Assembly: GCF_013450295.1 (NCBI RefSeq)
Contig: NZ_SKBR01000003.1
Span: 186,001-250,000, forward strand
DNA from: Streptomyces sp. AJS327
GTDB lineage: Bacteria; Actinomycetota; Actinomycetes; Streptomycetales; Streptomycetaceae
Length of the DNA: 64,000 nt
Direction: 5' to 3'
Part shown: in pieces, positions 9,041-17,392 of the stretch
Numbering within the stretch: the first letter of the stretch is position 1
Layout: every line of letters begins with the position of its first letter
The notes under the pieces: model-generated
The model's input: the letters and a program-made list of their open reading frames with translations, nothing else
Databases searched by the model: none
Told to the model about the DNA's origin: nothing
Program-made: the position numbers and the translations under genes

Positions 9041-9691
9041 ATGGCCACGCTGCTGCACCTGGACGCGTCCCTCTTCTCCCGCGAGGGGTCCGTCTCCCGC
9101 GACGTCACCGCTTCCTTCCGAAACGCGTGGGAGGAGCAGCACCCGGAGGGCACCGTCATATACCGGGACCTGGCCGCCGAGCCGCTGCCGCACCTCGACG
9201 AGACCGTGGCGGTCGCGGGCTTCACCCCGCCCGCGCAGCGCACCCCCGAACAGGAGGCGGCCTTCGCCCCGCGCGAGACGCTCATCCGTGAACTGGAGCG
9301 GGCCGACGCGGTGTTGATCGGCGCGCCGATGTACAACTACACGATCTCCTCGACGCTGAAGGCGTGGCTGGACCACGTGATCGTGGTGGGCCGCACCACC
9401 GCCGCGGCGGAGCGGACGGCCGCCGGTACCCCGACGGTCGTCGTGGCGAGCCGGGGCGGCGGCTACGGGCCGGGCACCCCGCGGGAGAGCTTCGAGTTCG
9501 TGCTGAACTACCTGGGCAAGGTGCTGGGCGAGGAGATGGGGCTGGCGACCGAGTTCATCGTCCCCGAGCTGACCCTGGCCCCCACCACCCCCGGCATGGA
9601 GTCCCTGATCGACCTCGCCGCGCAGTCCCGCGCCGCGGCGCACGAGGCGGCGGGCGAGCGCGGGAAGAGCCTGGCCGCCGAGCTGCGCTGA
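9041..9691 (+). CDS. azoR: FMN-dependent NADH azoreductase / quinone reductase
   Basis: A 216-residue flavodoxin-fold oxidoreductase that uses NADH and FMN to reduce quinones, azo dyes and other electrophiles by two electrons. Family landmarks: the N-terminal phosphate-binding segment LHLDASLFSREGSVSRDV, the flavin motif IGAPMYNYTISSTLKAWLDHV, and the ASRGGGYGPGTP loop. Length matches AzoR (about 200-215). A perfect AAGGAG lies seven bases upstream of the ATG. Divergence from an HxlR regulator is the classic arrangement for quinone/electrophile stress control. A strong terminator follows at 9771. Confidence 0.93.
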   Translation: MATLLHLDASLFSREGSVSRDVTASFRNAWEEQHPEGTVIYRDLAAEPLPHLDETVAVAGFTPPAQRTPEQEAAFAPRETLIRELERADAVLIGAPMYNYTISSTLKAWLDHVIVVGRTTAAAERTAAGTPTVVVASRGGGYGPGTPRESFEFVLNYLGKVLGEEMGLATEFIVPELTLAPTTPGMESLIDLAAQSRAAAHEAAGERGKSLAAELR

Positions 9692-9770
9692 ACAGCCCGG
9701 TATCCCGCCCCGTCCCCGGGTCGGTCCCCCACCCCGGCCTCGGCCAGAGACACCAGCCCGCCCTCCACCG

Positions 9771-9802
9771 AACGGTCCGGACGCGCCCGCGTCCGGACCG
9801 TT
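9771..9802 (+). terminator. azoR hairpin terminator
   Basis: AACGGTCCGGACGC (9771-9784) pairs perfectly with GCGTCCGGACCGTT (9789-9802) around a four-base loop and is followed by TTTC-type sequence. This 14-bp stem is the clearest terminator in the window. Confidence 0.88.
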
Positions 9803-9831
9803 TCGTCGTGCGCGGCTTCGTCGTGCGCGGC
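9802..9831. repeat. Tandem 15-bp duplication
   Basis: TTCGTCGTGCGCGGC is repeated exactly twice, head to tail, immediately after the azoR terminator. Confidence 0.85.
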
Positions 9832-10648
9832 CGCCCCGGACCGTCCTGGGGCACGGAGTCCGGTGTCCGGTAGGCGGAGTCCGGGGCTCCCGTTCTGCGG
9901 GCGTCCGCCCTCTGGGCAACGGGGGCGGCGGACATGTGGAATGGCCTCCCCTCCGCGCGGAACGCGCACCGCGCCACGCCAGCACCCCCGCCACGACGGC
10001 CGGTTGACCGGAAGCGGTGGTTCCCACGGGGTCCCGGCGGGTCCGCGGCGTACGGCGACCGGCGGCGCGGGCTGGCGGCCGGAAGCGCGTCCCGCGCGCG
10101 GGCCCGGGTTGCTGCCCGCCTACTCCCCACCGGGCAGCACCCCGGAGGCCCGTGGCCAGCGGCTGCCCGAACACCTCGGCGCCGTACGGCGGATGGGCCT
10201 GGGCCCGGGCGGCCCGCGCGTCCGCCGACCGGTGCGGCGATCCAGCCAGCGGGGCCGACGGACCATCGGCGGCTGGCAGTCGGTGGGCATCAGTGGGCCA
10301 CCGGTGGGCAGTCCAGGGCGAGACGGTCGGTGGACACCTGGCGCGGGGCTCACACCGTCGGGTGAATCTGCCGTGCGCGGGCATAGTCCGCGGCGGCGCC
10401 CTCACCACCCCTCGGACCTGAGACGCGGTCCACGGCGGGCGGGCCGCGCGGCCCGCCGCGGGCGATCGCGGGCACGTCCGCCCGCTTGCCGGGCACGAGC
10501 GAACTGTGATGGCGTGTCCGGCCTCGGACCGTGTGGCAGCCGTCTGCCGCCGGGGAAGCGGCCCGCGGGGCACTGGACCAGGGATCCACTCCGATTCCGG
10601 GACCGCCTCGGCGTGGGTGACCCCCGTCGTTCGGACTCTGGCACACCC
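9832..10648. other. Gene-poor stretch of about 800 bases
   Basis: Long frames are open on both strands but all give Arg/Pro/Gly-rich translations without domains or ribosome-binding sites. I see no structured RNA and no mobile element. It may be a remnant of deleted genes or simply spacer. Confidence 0.55.
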
Positions 10649-10665
10649 TGGTCTATCCCAGACCA
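10649..10665. promoter_or_regulatory. Small perfect inverted repeat upstream of the 36-residue gene
   Basis: TGGTCT (10649-10654) and AGACCA (10660-10665) flank ATCCC, 25 bp before the start codon of the small zinc protein. It could be an operator or a 5' leader hairpin. Confidence 0.4.
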
Positions 10666-10689
10666 CCGAACGGGATACCGGACAGGACC

Positions 10690-10800
10690 ATGCCCGAAAC
10701 CAAGAAGCCGTCAACCCCCAAGCCGTGCACGCACCCCGGCACGGTGCGCCGTGGTGGCAAGATCTACTGCGAACGCTGCAACCGCCAGCTGTACCTGTAG
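10690..10800 (+). CDS. 36-residue zinc-knuckle microprotein
   Basis: A very short gene that is easy to miss. It encodes MPETKKPSTP, then KPCTHPGTVRRGGKIY, then CERCNRQLYL: a basic N-terminus, a CxH pair and a CxxC pair separated by 14 residues, which is the spacing of a tiny zinc knuckle or treble-clef fragment. An AGGA lies just upstream of the ATG. I recall similar 36-40 residue proteins with the same PCTHPG...CxRCxRQLYL pattern in streptomycetes, but none with a known function. The composition suggests nucleic-acid or ribosome association, as inference only. It stands alone, followed by a hairpin. Confidence 0.72.
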   Translation: MPETKKPSTPKPCTHPGTVRRGGKIYCERCNRQLYL

Positions 10801-10847
10801 CGGACCACCGCCACGCGGCGCGGGCCCCTCGGCTCCGCGTGGGCGGC

Positions 10848-10865
10848 GCGGCCCTCGCGGGCCGC
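10848..10865 (+). terminator. Hairpin after the small zinc protein gene
   Basis: GCGGCCC (10848-10854) and GGGCCGC (10859-10865) pair around a TCGC loop 48 bp beyond the stop codon; flanking GC pairs can extend it. Confidence 0.5.
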
Positions 10866-10891
10866 CCGACGGGCAGCGTCCCCCATTCAAA

Positions 10892-10921
10892 GGCTTATCG
10901 GACGCAACTAGGTGATAAGCC
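10892..10921. promoter_or_regulatory. Inverted repeat upstream of the DUF11 gene
   Basis: GGCTTATC (10892-10899) and GATAAGCC (10914-10921) are perfect complements with a 14-base spacer in a locally AT-richer patch, 136 bp before the DUF11 start. Candidate operator or leader stem. Confidence 0.45.
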
Positions 10922-11056
10922 CTCCTCCCGTGCAGCGCCCGCCCGGCCACACGGAAGAGTCCGGACTGCGAGTGACGATCCGCGGCTCGCCCCGGGCGTC
11001 CGTCGGTACGAGGCGCGGCCCGTGGCGGCCAGCGCTCCTCAGCACCCGGGAGTGAC

Positions 11057-12244
11057 ATGAGGCAGGGAAGACAGCGCGGCAGCACCCGGCAGGCCCCCGG
11101 CGCCCGGGGCGACGGCGTACGGCGGGCGCCGGGGCGCGGCCGCCGCCCGGCTCGGCCGCGCGGCGCGGCCCGGACGGCCGTGGCCCTGGTCGTGGCGGTG
11201 CTGGCGTCCGCCCTCCACCCCGCCGTCGCCGCCGGGCAGCACACGGCCGGCCGGGAGGGCCAGCGGGCCCCGGTCACCGTGGACTTGGCGCTCACCAAGG
11301 AGATCGCCTCGGACGATCCGATCGCCCCGGGGGAGACCTTCGAGTACACGCTGGTCGTCCGGAACACCGAGCGGACGGCCACCGCCACCGGGGTCCGGGT
11401 GACCGACAACCTGCCGGAGACGCTCCGTTACGTACGGGCCCGGGTCCTGCCGCCCGGACGGGCCGAACCGGCGCCGGTGGACTGCCCGGTCGACGGCCGG
11501 CGGGTGCGGTGCCCCGCCCTGGACCAGCTGCACGCCGGGGAGGCCGCGATCTACACCCTGACCGTCCGGCTCGCGCCCTCCTACCGGGGGACGGGCGAGG
11601 ACGTCGAGAACCACGCGACGGTGGAGAGCGACCACCCGGACCCCGACCCCGTCAACAACGGCGATCTGGCGGGGGTGCCCGGCGAGTTCGTGAAGCGGCC
11701 CACGGCCGATCTGGCGGTCACCAAACGGCCCGTCACCGGCGACCGGGTGGCGCCCGGCGAGACCTTCGCCTACGACCTGGCCGTCACCAACAAGGGCCCC
11801 TCGACGGCGCGGACGGTTCGGCTGTCCGACACGCTGCCGCCCGCCCTGGGGTTCGCCGGATCGCGGGACGGCTGCACCGCGCACGGCCAGCGGGTCAGCT
11901 GCCCGCCGCACGGCGAACTGCCGGACGACGGCACCGTCGTGCGGCGCGTCACGGTCCGGCTCGACCCGGGCTACGCCGGGGACGGCGGCGAGATCCTGAA
12001 CCGCGCGACCGCCACCGCCGAGACGCGGGACCCGGACCACTCCAACAACTCGGGCCCGGTGCCCGGCGTCGGACTGCCCGACCGCGCCTGTGACGTCTCG
12101 GAACCCTCCCGGTCGGGACCGAACTCCGCGCGGGTTCCCGGTCGTTGGGACGGCATGCCGGACGCGGCCGAACCGCCTGTCTGCCACGGGGCCCCGGCCC
12201 GCACCGGACCGCACCGCACGGTCGCGCGGGACAGCGCCGGGTGA
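11057..12244 (+). CDS. Secreted protein with two DUF11 repeats
   Basis: A 395-residue exported protein. A long arginine-rich n-region is followed by a hydrophobic core (TAVALVVAVLASALHPAVAA), making a Sec or possibly Tat-type signal peptide. Two DUF11 (Ig-like beta-sandwich) repeats follow, near residues 70-210 and 215-345, each with the signature VxxGxxFxYxLxVxNxGPSxAxxVxxxDxLP and a pair of cysteines (CPVDGRRVRC and CTAHGQRVSC) that may form a disulfide. Each ends with the NxATVxSxxxDPDxxNN motif. No sortase motif or C-terminal membrane anchor is visible. A cell-surface or extracellular structural role is inferred. A hairpin separates it from the convergent P450 gene. Confidence 0.82.
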   Translation: MRQGRQRGSTRQAPGARGDGVRRAPGRGRRPARPRGAARTAVALVVAVLASALHPAVAAGQHTAGREGQRAPVTVDLALTKEIASDDPIAPGETFEYTLVVRNTERTATATGVRVTDNLPETLRYVRARVLPPGRAEPAPVDCPVDGRRVRCPALDQLHAGEAAIYTLTVRLAPSYRGTGEDVENHATVESDHPDPDPVNNGDLAGVPGEFVKRPTADLAVTKRPVTGDRVAPGETFAYDLAVTNKGPSTARTVRLSDTLPPALGFAGSRDGCTAHGQRVSCPPHGELPDDGTVVRRVTVRLDPGYAGDGGEILNRATATAETRDPDHSNNSGPVPGVGLPDRACDVSEPSRSGPNSARVPGRWDGMPDAAEPPVCHGAPARTGPHRTVARDSAG

Positions 12245-12262
12245 CGGGCCGAACGCGCCGGG

Positions 12263-12286
12263 GCGCCCCGGTGGTCACCGGGGCGC
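12263..12286. terminator. Bidirectional terminator between DUF11 and P450 genes
   Basis: GCGCCCCGGT (12263-12272) and ACCGGGGCGC (12277-12286) form a perfect 10-bp stem with a GGTC loop in the 55-bp gap between two convergent genes. Confidence 0.8.
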
Positions 12287-12299
12287 GCGGCCGTCCCCG

Positions 12300-13643
12300 T
12301 CAGCGGGCGGTGACCGTCATGGGCACGTGGTCCGGGCCGGCCATCCCCGCGATCACCTCCTTGACGGTGTGCCCCGGCACCGGGCGCAGCCGCCAGCGTT
12401 GAAACAGCGTCGCCAGGGTGACCAGGATCTCGGCCCAGCTGAAGCTGTCCCCTATGCACTTCCGGCTGCCCGCGCCGAACGGCATGTAGGCCCCCCGCGG
12501 CAACTCCCGCATCCGCTCCGGGACCTGACGCTCGGGGTCGAACCGGTGGGGGTCCGGGTAGTGCTCGGGGTCGTAGTGCAGCGCGTACAGGCTGATCCCC
12601 ACCTCCGTGCCCTCCGGGATGGTGTAGCCGCCGAGGTCCACCGGCTCCAGCGCGCGGCGCATCAGCAGGGTGACCCCGTGCAGCCGGACCACCTCGTCGA
12701 TCACCTGCCGGAGGTAGACCAGCTTCGGCAGGTCGTCGTGGGTGACGGGCCGCCCGCCGAGCACCGTGTCGACCTCCTCCAGCAGCCGCTGCTCCACCTC
12801 GGGGTGACGGCCGACCTCGTGCATGGTCCAGGCGAGCGTGGCCGCGGCGGTGTCGGTACCCGCGACGAGCATCGTCATCAACTCGTCGCGGACCTCCCGG
12901 TCGGTCAGCCCGTCGCCGCTGTCCATGTCCCGCGCCGCGAGCAGCATGGACAGCAGGTCGGGGTGGTCCTCCGGGTCACGGTCGGCCTCCCGGGTGGCGG
13001 TGACCACCTCGTCGAGCACCTTCCGCAGCCGGGCGGCGGCGAGGTCGAACTTGCGGTTCGGGCCCAGCGGCACCCGGTCGAGGATCTTCGGGGAGACCGC
13101 CCGGATCAGCATCATCTTCAGGACGGTCGGCACGTCCCGGCCGATCACCTCCACCGCCGGTTTGCCGATGTCGGTGGAGAACATGCAGGCGGCGAGCGTC
13201 TCGATGGTGTGGCTGCCCATCACCTCCTCCACCGCGAGCCGCTGTCCCGGCTCCCAGGAGTCGGCGAGGGCCTCCGCCTGGCGGGCCATGATGCGGGTGT
13301 AGTCGGCGATCCGCTCGTGGTGGAAGACGGGCTGGATCATGCGGCGGTGCTGCCGGTGCACGTCACCCGTCGCGGTGGCCAGGCCACGGCCGACCAGCGG
13401 CTGCATCCGGTCGAAAAGCCGCCCTTTCTCGAAATAGCGGCCCTTGGTCGCCAGCACCTCGTAGGTCAGCTCGGACGAGGTGGCGAAGCAGATGGGCATG
13501 GTGCCCAGATGGATGCGGACCAGCGGGCCCGCCTCCGGCAGCCCCTTGAGGAAGGCATGCGGTTTGCGCCACAGGGCCGCGGTGTGTCCGAGCACGGGAA
13601 GGTGTCCGGGGGCGCGGGGCAGGTGCTTCAGCGAGGGCGGCAT
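12300..13643 (-). CDS. Cytochrome P450, pentalenene-oxygenase-like
   Basis: A 447-residue cytochrome P450 that would hydroxylate or further oxidise a hydrocarbon using external ferredoxin and reductase. All canonical motifs are present: oxygen-binding I-helix AGTDT at residues 261-265, K-helix ExxR at Glu317-Arg320 (EVVR), and the heme-thiolate loop FGAGSRKCIG with Cys396. The N-terminus (LPRAPGHLPVLGHTAALWRK, GPLVRIHLGT) resembles the CYP183/CYP170 group that oxidises cyclised sesquiterpenes. It is the third gene of a minus-strand operon, 241 bp behind the terpene synthase, so the terpene product is its likely substrate. The ATG at 13643 follows GAGAGGA-type sequence. No ferredoxin gene is nearby. 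Confidence 0.9.
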   Translation of the reverse strand: MPPSLKHLPRAPGHLPVLGHTAALWRKPHAFLKGLPEAGPLVRIHLGTMPICFATSSELTYEVLATKGRYFEKGRLFDRMQPLVGRGLATATGDVHRQHRRMIQPVFHHERIADYTRIMARQAEALADSWEPGQRLAVEEVMGSHTIETLAACMFSTDIGKPAVEVIGRDVPTVLKMMLIRAVSPKILDRVPLGPNRKFDLAAARLRKVLDEVVTATREADRDPEDHPDLLSMLLAARDMDSGDGLTDREVRDELMTMLVAGTDTAAATLAWTMHEVGRHPEVEQRLLEEVDTVLGGRPVTHDDLPKLVYLRQVIDEVVRLHGVTLLMRRALEPVDLGGYTIPEGTEVGISLYALHYDPEHYPDPHRFDPERQVPERMRELPRGAYMPFGAGSRKCIGDSFSWAEILVTLATLFQRWRLRPVPGHTVKEVIAGMAGPDHVPMTVTAR

Positions 13644-13884
13644 TGGGGGGTCCTCTCGGCGTGTGTGGTGCTGGTGCGGATCCTCACCTGTGGTCTCCGG
13701 CGCTCGGTGTGGTCGCGGGACACGCCCCGCGCGGACGCGGGCCTCCCGCACCGAACGCCCGGACCCGGCTGGTGCTGTGTGGAGGGGTGGCGCTCCGGTC
13801 TCCGGTCACGTGGTACCGACGCCCGCGCTGGTGCCCCGTCGGCGCGCTCCGCCTCGACCGGCGGACGGCGCGCGGCGGTTCGCG

Positions 13885-14979
13885 CTACACGGGCGTCCGC
13901 TCGCCGTCCAGCGCGCTCTGCCACCACCAGGTGATGGACGGGATGTCGAGCGGCGCCGGATCGTCGTCGGTCGGGGTGGCGGAGAAGGTGTTCGGCAACG
14001 CGGCCGGATCGTCGGGGGTGGTGTAGCGGATGGAGCTGATGCCCCAGTCCTGTCCCGCGCGGATGAAGGCGTCCAGGCTGTCGAGGTAGCGCCGCAGCCG
14101 CGGGCTGGCCGTGGCCCGCACTCCCGCGCTGACCTCCAGGTAGCGGCAGAGCACCCGGTCCCGCTGGCTGATGGCGGTGACCAGCGCCTCGTGCGCGGAC
14201 AGTCCGTGGTGCCACTCCAGCACCCGCACGATGTTGAGGTAGTAGTCCCCGCTCTTGGCTTCCTTGTGGTGCGAGAAGAGGTCGTTGTCCCAGCAGATGA
14301 CGAAGAACGCCATCTCCTCCAGCGCCCGCACCCGCTCCTGGTCGCCCTCGCCGGAGGGCAGTTCGTAGCCGTACGCGGCCTCCAGCAGGGGCAGCACCAC
14401 CGAGGTGGCCCCGTCGTGCAGGCGCATCACCGTGTAGTCGTCCACCGTCGGCACGGTGCCCGCGCCGCGGTGGGCCGCCTCCCAGGTGACGGCGTAGAAG
14501 TACTCGCGCAGCGCGTGGATCCAGCGGGCCAGCTGGCTGGGCGTGGCCCACTGATCCAGCCGGGCGCGGAGGTCACGTAGCCCGTCGGCCAGCGCGTCCT
14601 CGGGCAGCACCGCGGAGTGGGGAGCCTGCGCGACGCGCAGCAACCGGCCCAGCGGGGTCACGAAGTCCGGGCCGAGACCGCCGTCGACCTCGCTCACCTC
14701 ACAGTGGCCGTCGTCGACGCCGAAGAGCCACAGGACGAAGTCGGCCAGTATCTCCACCACCTCCTCCCGCCCCTCGGGCAGGATCCGGGCGGCAAAGGTG
14801 CCGATGTCGTGGTTGACCAACTGGCCACGGAGCGCCGGGGATCCGATGCGGTACCGCTCGGCCCAGGCGCGGGTGTGCGCGCTGACGGCCTCGTGGTGCG
14901 GGTGGATCGCCGGGCTGAACGGCGTGTAGAGCGGGGGTATTCGCAGCTGTCGCTGGGATCTCACGTCCACCTCGGTCAT
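13885..14979 (-). CDS. Class I terpene synthase
   Basis: A 364-residue class I terpene cyclase that would ionise a prenyl diphosphate, probably farnesyl, and cyclise it. Magnesium motifs: an aspartate-rich motif DDGHCE at residues 89-94 (a DDxxxE variant) and a perfect NSE triad NDLFSHHKE at 232-240. The diphosphate-sensor Arg is probably Arg186 and the C-terminal RY pair is Arg318-Tyr319. Length fits bacterial sesquiterpene synthases (about 330-370). The ATG overlaps the stop of the upstream P450 by one base (TGATG), indicating translational coupling. The product cannot be predicted from sequence. No prenyltransferase is encoded beside it. Confidence 0.92.
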   Translation of the reverse strand: MTEVDVRSQRQLRIPPLYTPFSPAIHPHHEAVSAHTRAWAERYRIGSPALRGQLVNHDIGTFAARILPEGREEVVEILADFVLWLFGVDDGHCEVSEVDGGLGPDFVTPLGRLLRVAQAPHSAVLPEDALADGLRDLRARLDQWATPSQLARWIHALREYFYAVTWEAAHRGAGTVPTVDDYTVMRLHDGATSVVLPLLEAAYGYELPSGEGDQERVRALEEMAFFVICWDNDLFSHHKEAKSGDYYLNIVRVLEWHHGLSAHEALVTAISQRDRVLCRYLEVSAGVRATASPRLRRYLDSLDAFIRAGQDWGISSIRYTTPDDPAALPNTFSATPTDDDPAPLDIPSITWWWQSALDGERTPV

Positions 14980-16493
14980 CAGCTCCACCGCCCGGTCCGG
15001 GTGGCGTTCTTCCGTCGCAGCCAGCCCCGTTGCCGGGGGTCGGCCGCCGTCGACGGTTCGTGCGCGCCGGACGGCGCGGTGGAGGGGGCGGGAGGGGGGG
15101 ATGGGGGAGCGGCCGGCGGAAGCTCCGCCGACTGCCCGGGTACGGACATCGCCGCCTGCCGGACCACGGAGTTCGCGGGCTCCGGCGAGACCCCGACGGG
15201 CTCGCCGGAGGTCCGGCGCGGCGTGAACACGACCGGCAGATGCGTCAGATGGGACGAGAGCCAGGAGTCGTCCCACTCCAGTTCGTCCTCCCCGACCGCG
15301 AGCCGTAGGTCGGGCAGCAGGTGCAGCAGGGCGTCGATGCCTGTCTCGGCGATACCCCGCCCGATGTCCTGCCCGGGGCACTCGTGCGGGCCGCCGCTGA
15401 ACGACAGGTGCGAGCGGTTGCGGTGCACCGGAACGGAGAGGTCGGGGCGGACGGCCGGGTCCGAGTTGCCCGCCAGCAGTCCCAGCAGCAGCAGGTCGCC
15501 CTCGCGGATCTCCTGACCGGCCAGCGTGGTGTCGCCGGTGGCCCAGCGGCCCGGCACCACCGTCATCGGCGGGCTGTCCCACAGCACCTGGTCGAGCGCG
15601 TCGGTCAGGGTCATGCTCGCCCCGGCCAGGTTGGCGCGCAGCCGCCGGTCGGTGAAGGTGACGACGAGCGTGCTCGTGATCAGGTTCGTGGTGGTCGTGT
15701 TCGCTGAGATCAACAGGAACCGCAGGTGCTCCAGGACCTCGTGGTCGGCCAGCCCCTCCTCGTGGAGTATCAGCCAGGAGGTGATGTCCTGGCCCGGCGT
15801 ACCGCGCTTGCGCTCCACCAGCTCCCGCAGCAGCGAGACGATCAGGGTGTTGCTCTCCCCCGCCGAGGCGGTGCCCCGGATCACGTCCTGCACCCAGGTG
15901 ACCAGCTGCGGGCCGTGCTGCTCGGACAGCCCGATCAGCCGGGACATCACCAGCATCGGCAGCTGCGCGGCGAACTGCGAGACCAGGTCGGCGCGGCCGG
16001 TGGTGCCGAACTGCTGCACCAACTGCCCGGTGAAACGGTTCACATAGCGGCGCATGCCGTGCCGGTCGACGCGGCCGATGCTCTGCGTCACCGCGGAGCG
16101 GAGCCGCTTGTGCTCCTCACCGTCGGCGAAGGAGCAGACCGGCTGCCAGGCGGTGACCGGGGCCAGCGGGTGTTCCGGGGTGACCTGGCCCTGCCGCACG
16201 GCGGTCCACAGCCGGGAGTCGCGGGAGAACTTCGAGGGCGTGCGGACCACTTCCAGTACCTCGCGGTGGCCCAGGACCAGCCAGGCGGGAAGGTCCCCGG
16301 GGATACGCACGGGAGCGACCGCGCCGTACTCCCCGCGCAACCGCTCGTAGAGCGCGGCGCGTTCGGAGGCCCCCTCGATCGCGTCGAGCCGGGGCGCTCC
16401 GTGCGCCGGACACCCCGGCGGAGGCGAAGCGGAACCGACGGAGTCGGGCGAGTTGGGGTCTAGCGTCACGATGCCTCCGAGTTGGCAGATCAC
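14979..16493 (-). CDS. CYP157-like cytochrome P450 lacking the ExxR motif
   Basis: A 504-residue P450-fold protein heading the terpene operon. The heme loop is intact (FSGGPHECPG, Cys372), but the K-helix ExxR is replaced by DQVLW (Asp301-Trp305), where the family-wide Arg should be. The I-helix reads SANTTTTN instead of AGxxT. Replacement of ExxR by an E/D-Q-x-L-W sequence is the known hallmark of the streptomycete CYP157 family; the heme-side sequence (GRWATGDTTLAGQEI, LLLLGLLAGNSDP) also looks CYP157-like. A 75-residue Pro/Ala/Ser-rich tail is unusual. The GTG at 16493 is taken as start; a GTG at 16469 after CGGAGG is an alternative. Its single-base overlap with the terpene synthase implies a joint role. 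Confidence 0.88.
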   Translation of the reverse strand: MICQLGGIVTLDPNSPDSVGSASPPPGCPAHGAPRLDAIEGASERAALYERLRGEYGAVAPVRIPGDLPAWLVLGHREVLEVVRTPSKFSRDSRLWTAVRQGQVTPEHPLAPVTAWQPVCSFADGEEHKRLRSAVTQSIGRVDRHGMRRYVNRFTGQLVQQFGTTGRADLVSQFAAQLPMLVMSRLIGLSEQHGPQLVTWVQDVIRGTASAGESNTLIVSLLRELVERKRGTPGQDITSWLILHEEGLADHEVLEHLRFLLISANTTTTNLITSTLVVTFTDRRLRANLAGASMTLTDALDQVLWDSPPMTVVPGRWATGDTTLAGQEIREGDLLLLGLLAGNSDPAVRPDLSVPVHRNRSHLSFSGGPHECPGQDIGRGIAETGIDALLHLLPDLRLAVGEDELEWDDSWLSSHLTHLPVVFTPRRTSGEPVGVSPEPANSVVRQAAMSVPGQSAELPPAAPPSPPPAPSTAPSGAHEPSTAADPRQRGWLRRKNATRTGRWS

Positions 16494-17392
16494 GGTGCGG
16501 CCCTACCCTCCAGGGCGGGCGGCAGCCACGGCACACCCCCGAGCCTCCCACCGTCCCGCGTCCGGAACGGCCGGGGCGGCGCAACCGGAGGCCGACCTGA
16601 CCGGAGACAGCATAGGTCAGCCATTCGTGTAGCGCCTGCGGAGTCACGGAGCGTCAACTCGCATCGTGGACAGGGGAGTAGGGGATCCTCCGTCAACTCC
16701 GACGCGGGGTGGTCGCCGCCGGTGGCAACCTCGGGGAGGCGCCAGAAACCATCCCTCCCCCCGTTCACGTCCTCCGACACCTCGGGTCGTCACCGGCTCC
16801 GGAACGACCCACCCCAGCACACGGTGACGGACCCCCCGGACACTCCGCTTCCGCACGGCTCCCCCACGGGTCCGGAGGCCCCGCCACACACGCCCCACAC
16901 ACGCCCCACGGGCGTAACGGAACGCGAACGAGGGGTCGTCCGGGCGCACCGGCAGGGCTTGGGACCGGGCCCGCGCGCTCCGGCGGACGCGCCCGTGACG
17001 CGGTGACGGGGCGTTCGGAATTCGTCCCTCCGCCTCCGGTGGAGGGTGGCCGGAACACCACCGGTACGTGCTCATCTTGTGTGTGACGTGAAAACTTCAT
17101 GTGCCATGGGGGACTTGGGTGTGATACAGGCACCTCGTCACAGAACCACCGGTCCCCGCGAGCCCCAACTGGACCCATGAGTAACGGCGTTCACGTCGCA
17201 CGGGGCGACGCGACACCCGGGGCGACGGCCGGGCCGGAGCGCCCGTCCGGCGGAGGCACCGGAACGGGCGGCACGGCCGTGGAACGCCAGTTGTGACGTA
17301 CGCCCGGTGGTCCCGTACAACCCCGGCGGGGTGGGAGAGGTCATAGGGACGAACGTCTGGACACCCAACAGTCCCCCCACAGGAGGCAGTTC
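16494..17392. other. Long upstream region of the terpene operon and the FG-GAP gene
   Basis: About 900 bases between divergent genes. A duplicated ACACACGCCCC lies near 16882-16905. An AT-richer patch around 17070-17125 carries the inverted repeat ACGTGAA-AAC-TTCATGT (17086-17102, one mismatch) and probably holds a promoter. A 39-codon frame (17177-17296) is open but has no ribosome-binding site and no family resemblance. No regulator gene is encoded beside the terpene operon. Confidence 0.5.
17086..17102. promoter_or_regulatory. Candidate operator upstream of the FG-GAP gene
   Basis: ACGTGAA and TTCATGT flank AAC, a 17-bp near-palindrome with one mismatch in an AT-richer island. No binding protein can be named. 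Confidence 0.35.

Noticed and set aside
9017-10714. A 565-codon minus-strand frame
   Set aside because: Antisense to azoR and through the 1-kb spacer; no ribosome-binding site or domain.
17177-17296. A 39-codon frame upstream of the FG-GAP gene
   Set aside because: No ribosome-binding site, Gly/Thr-rich composition, no metal ligands or resemblance to known small proteins.
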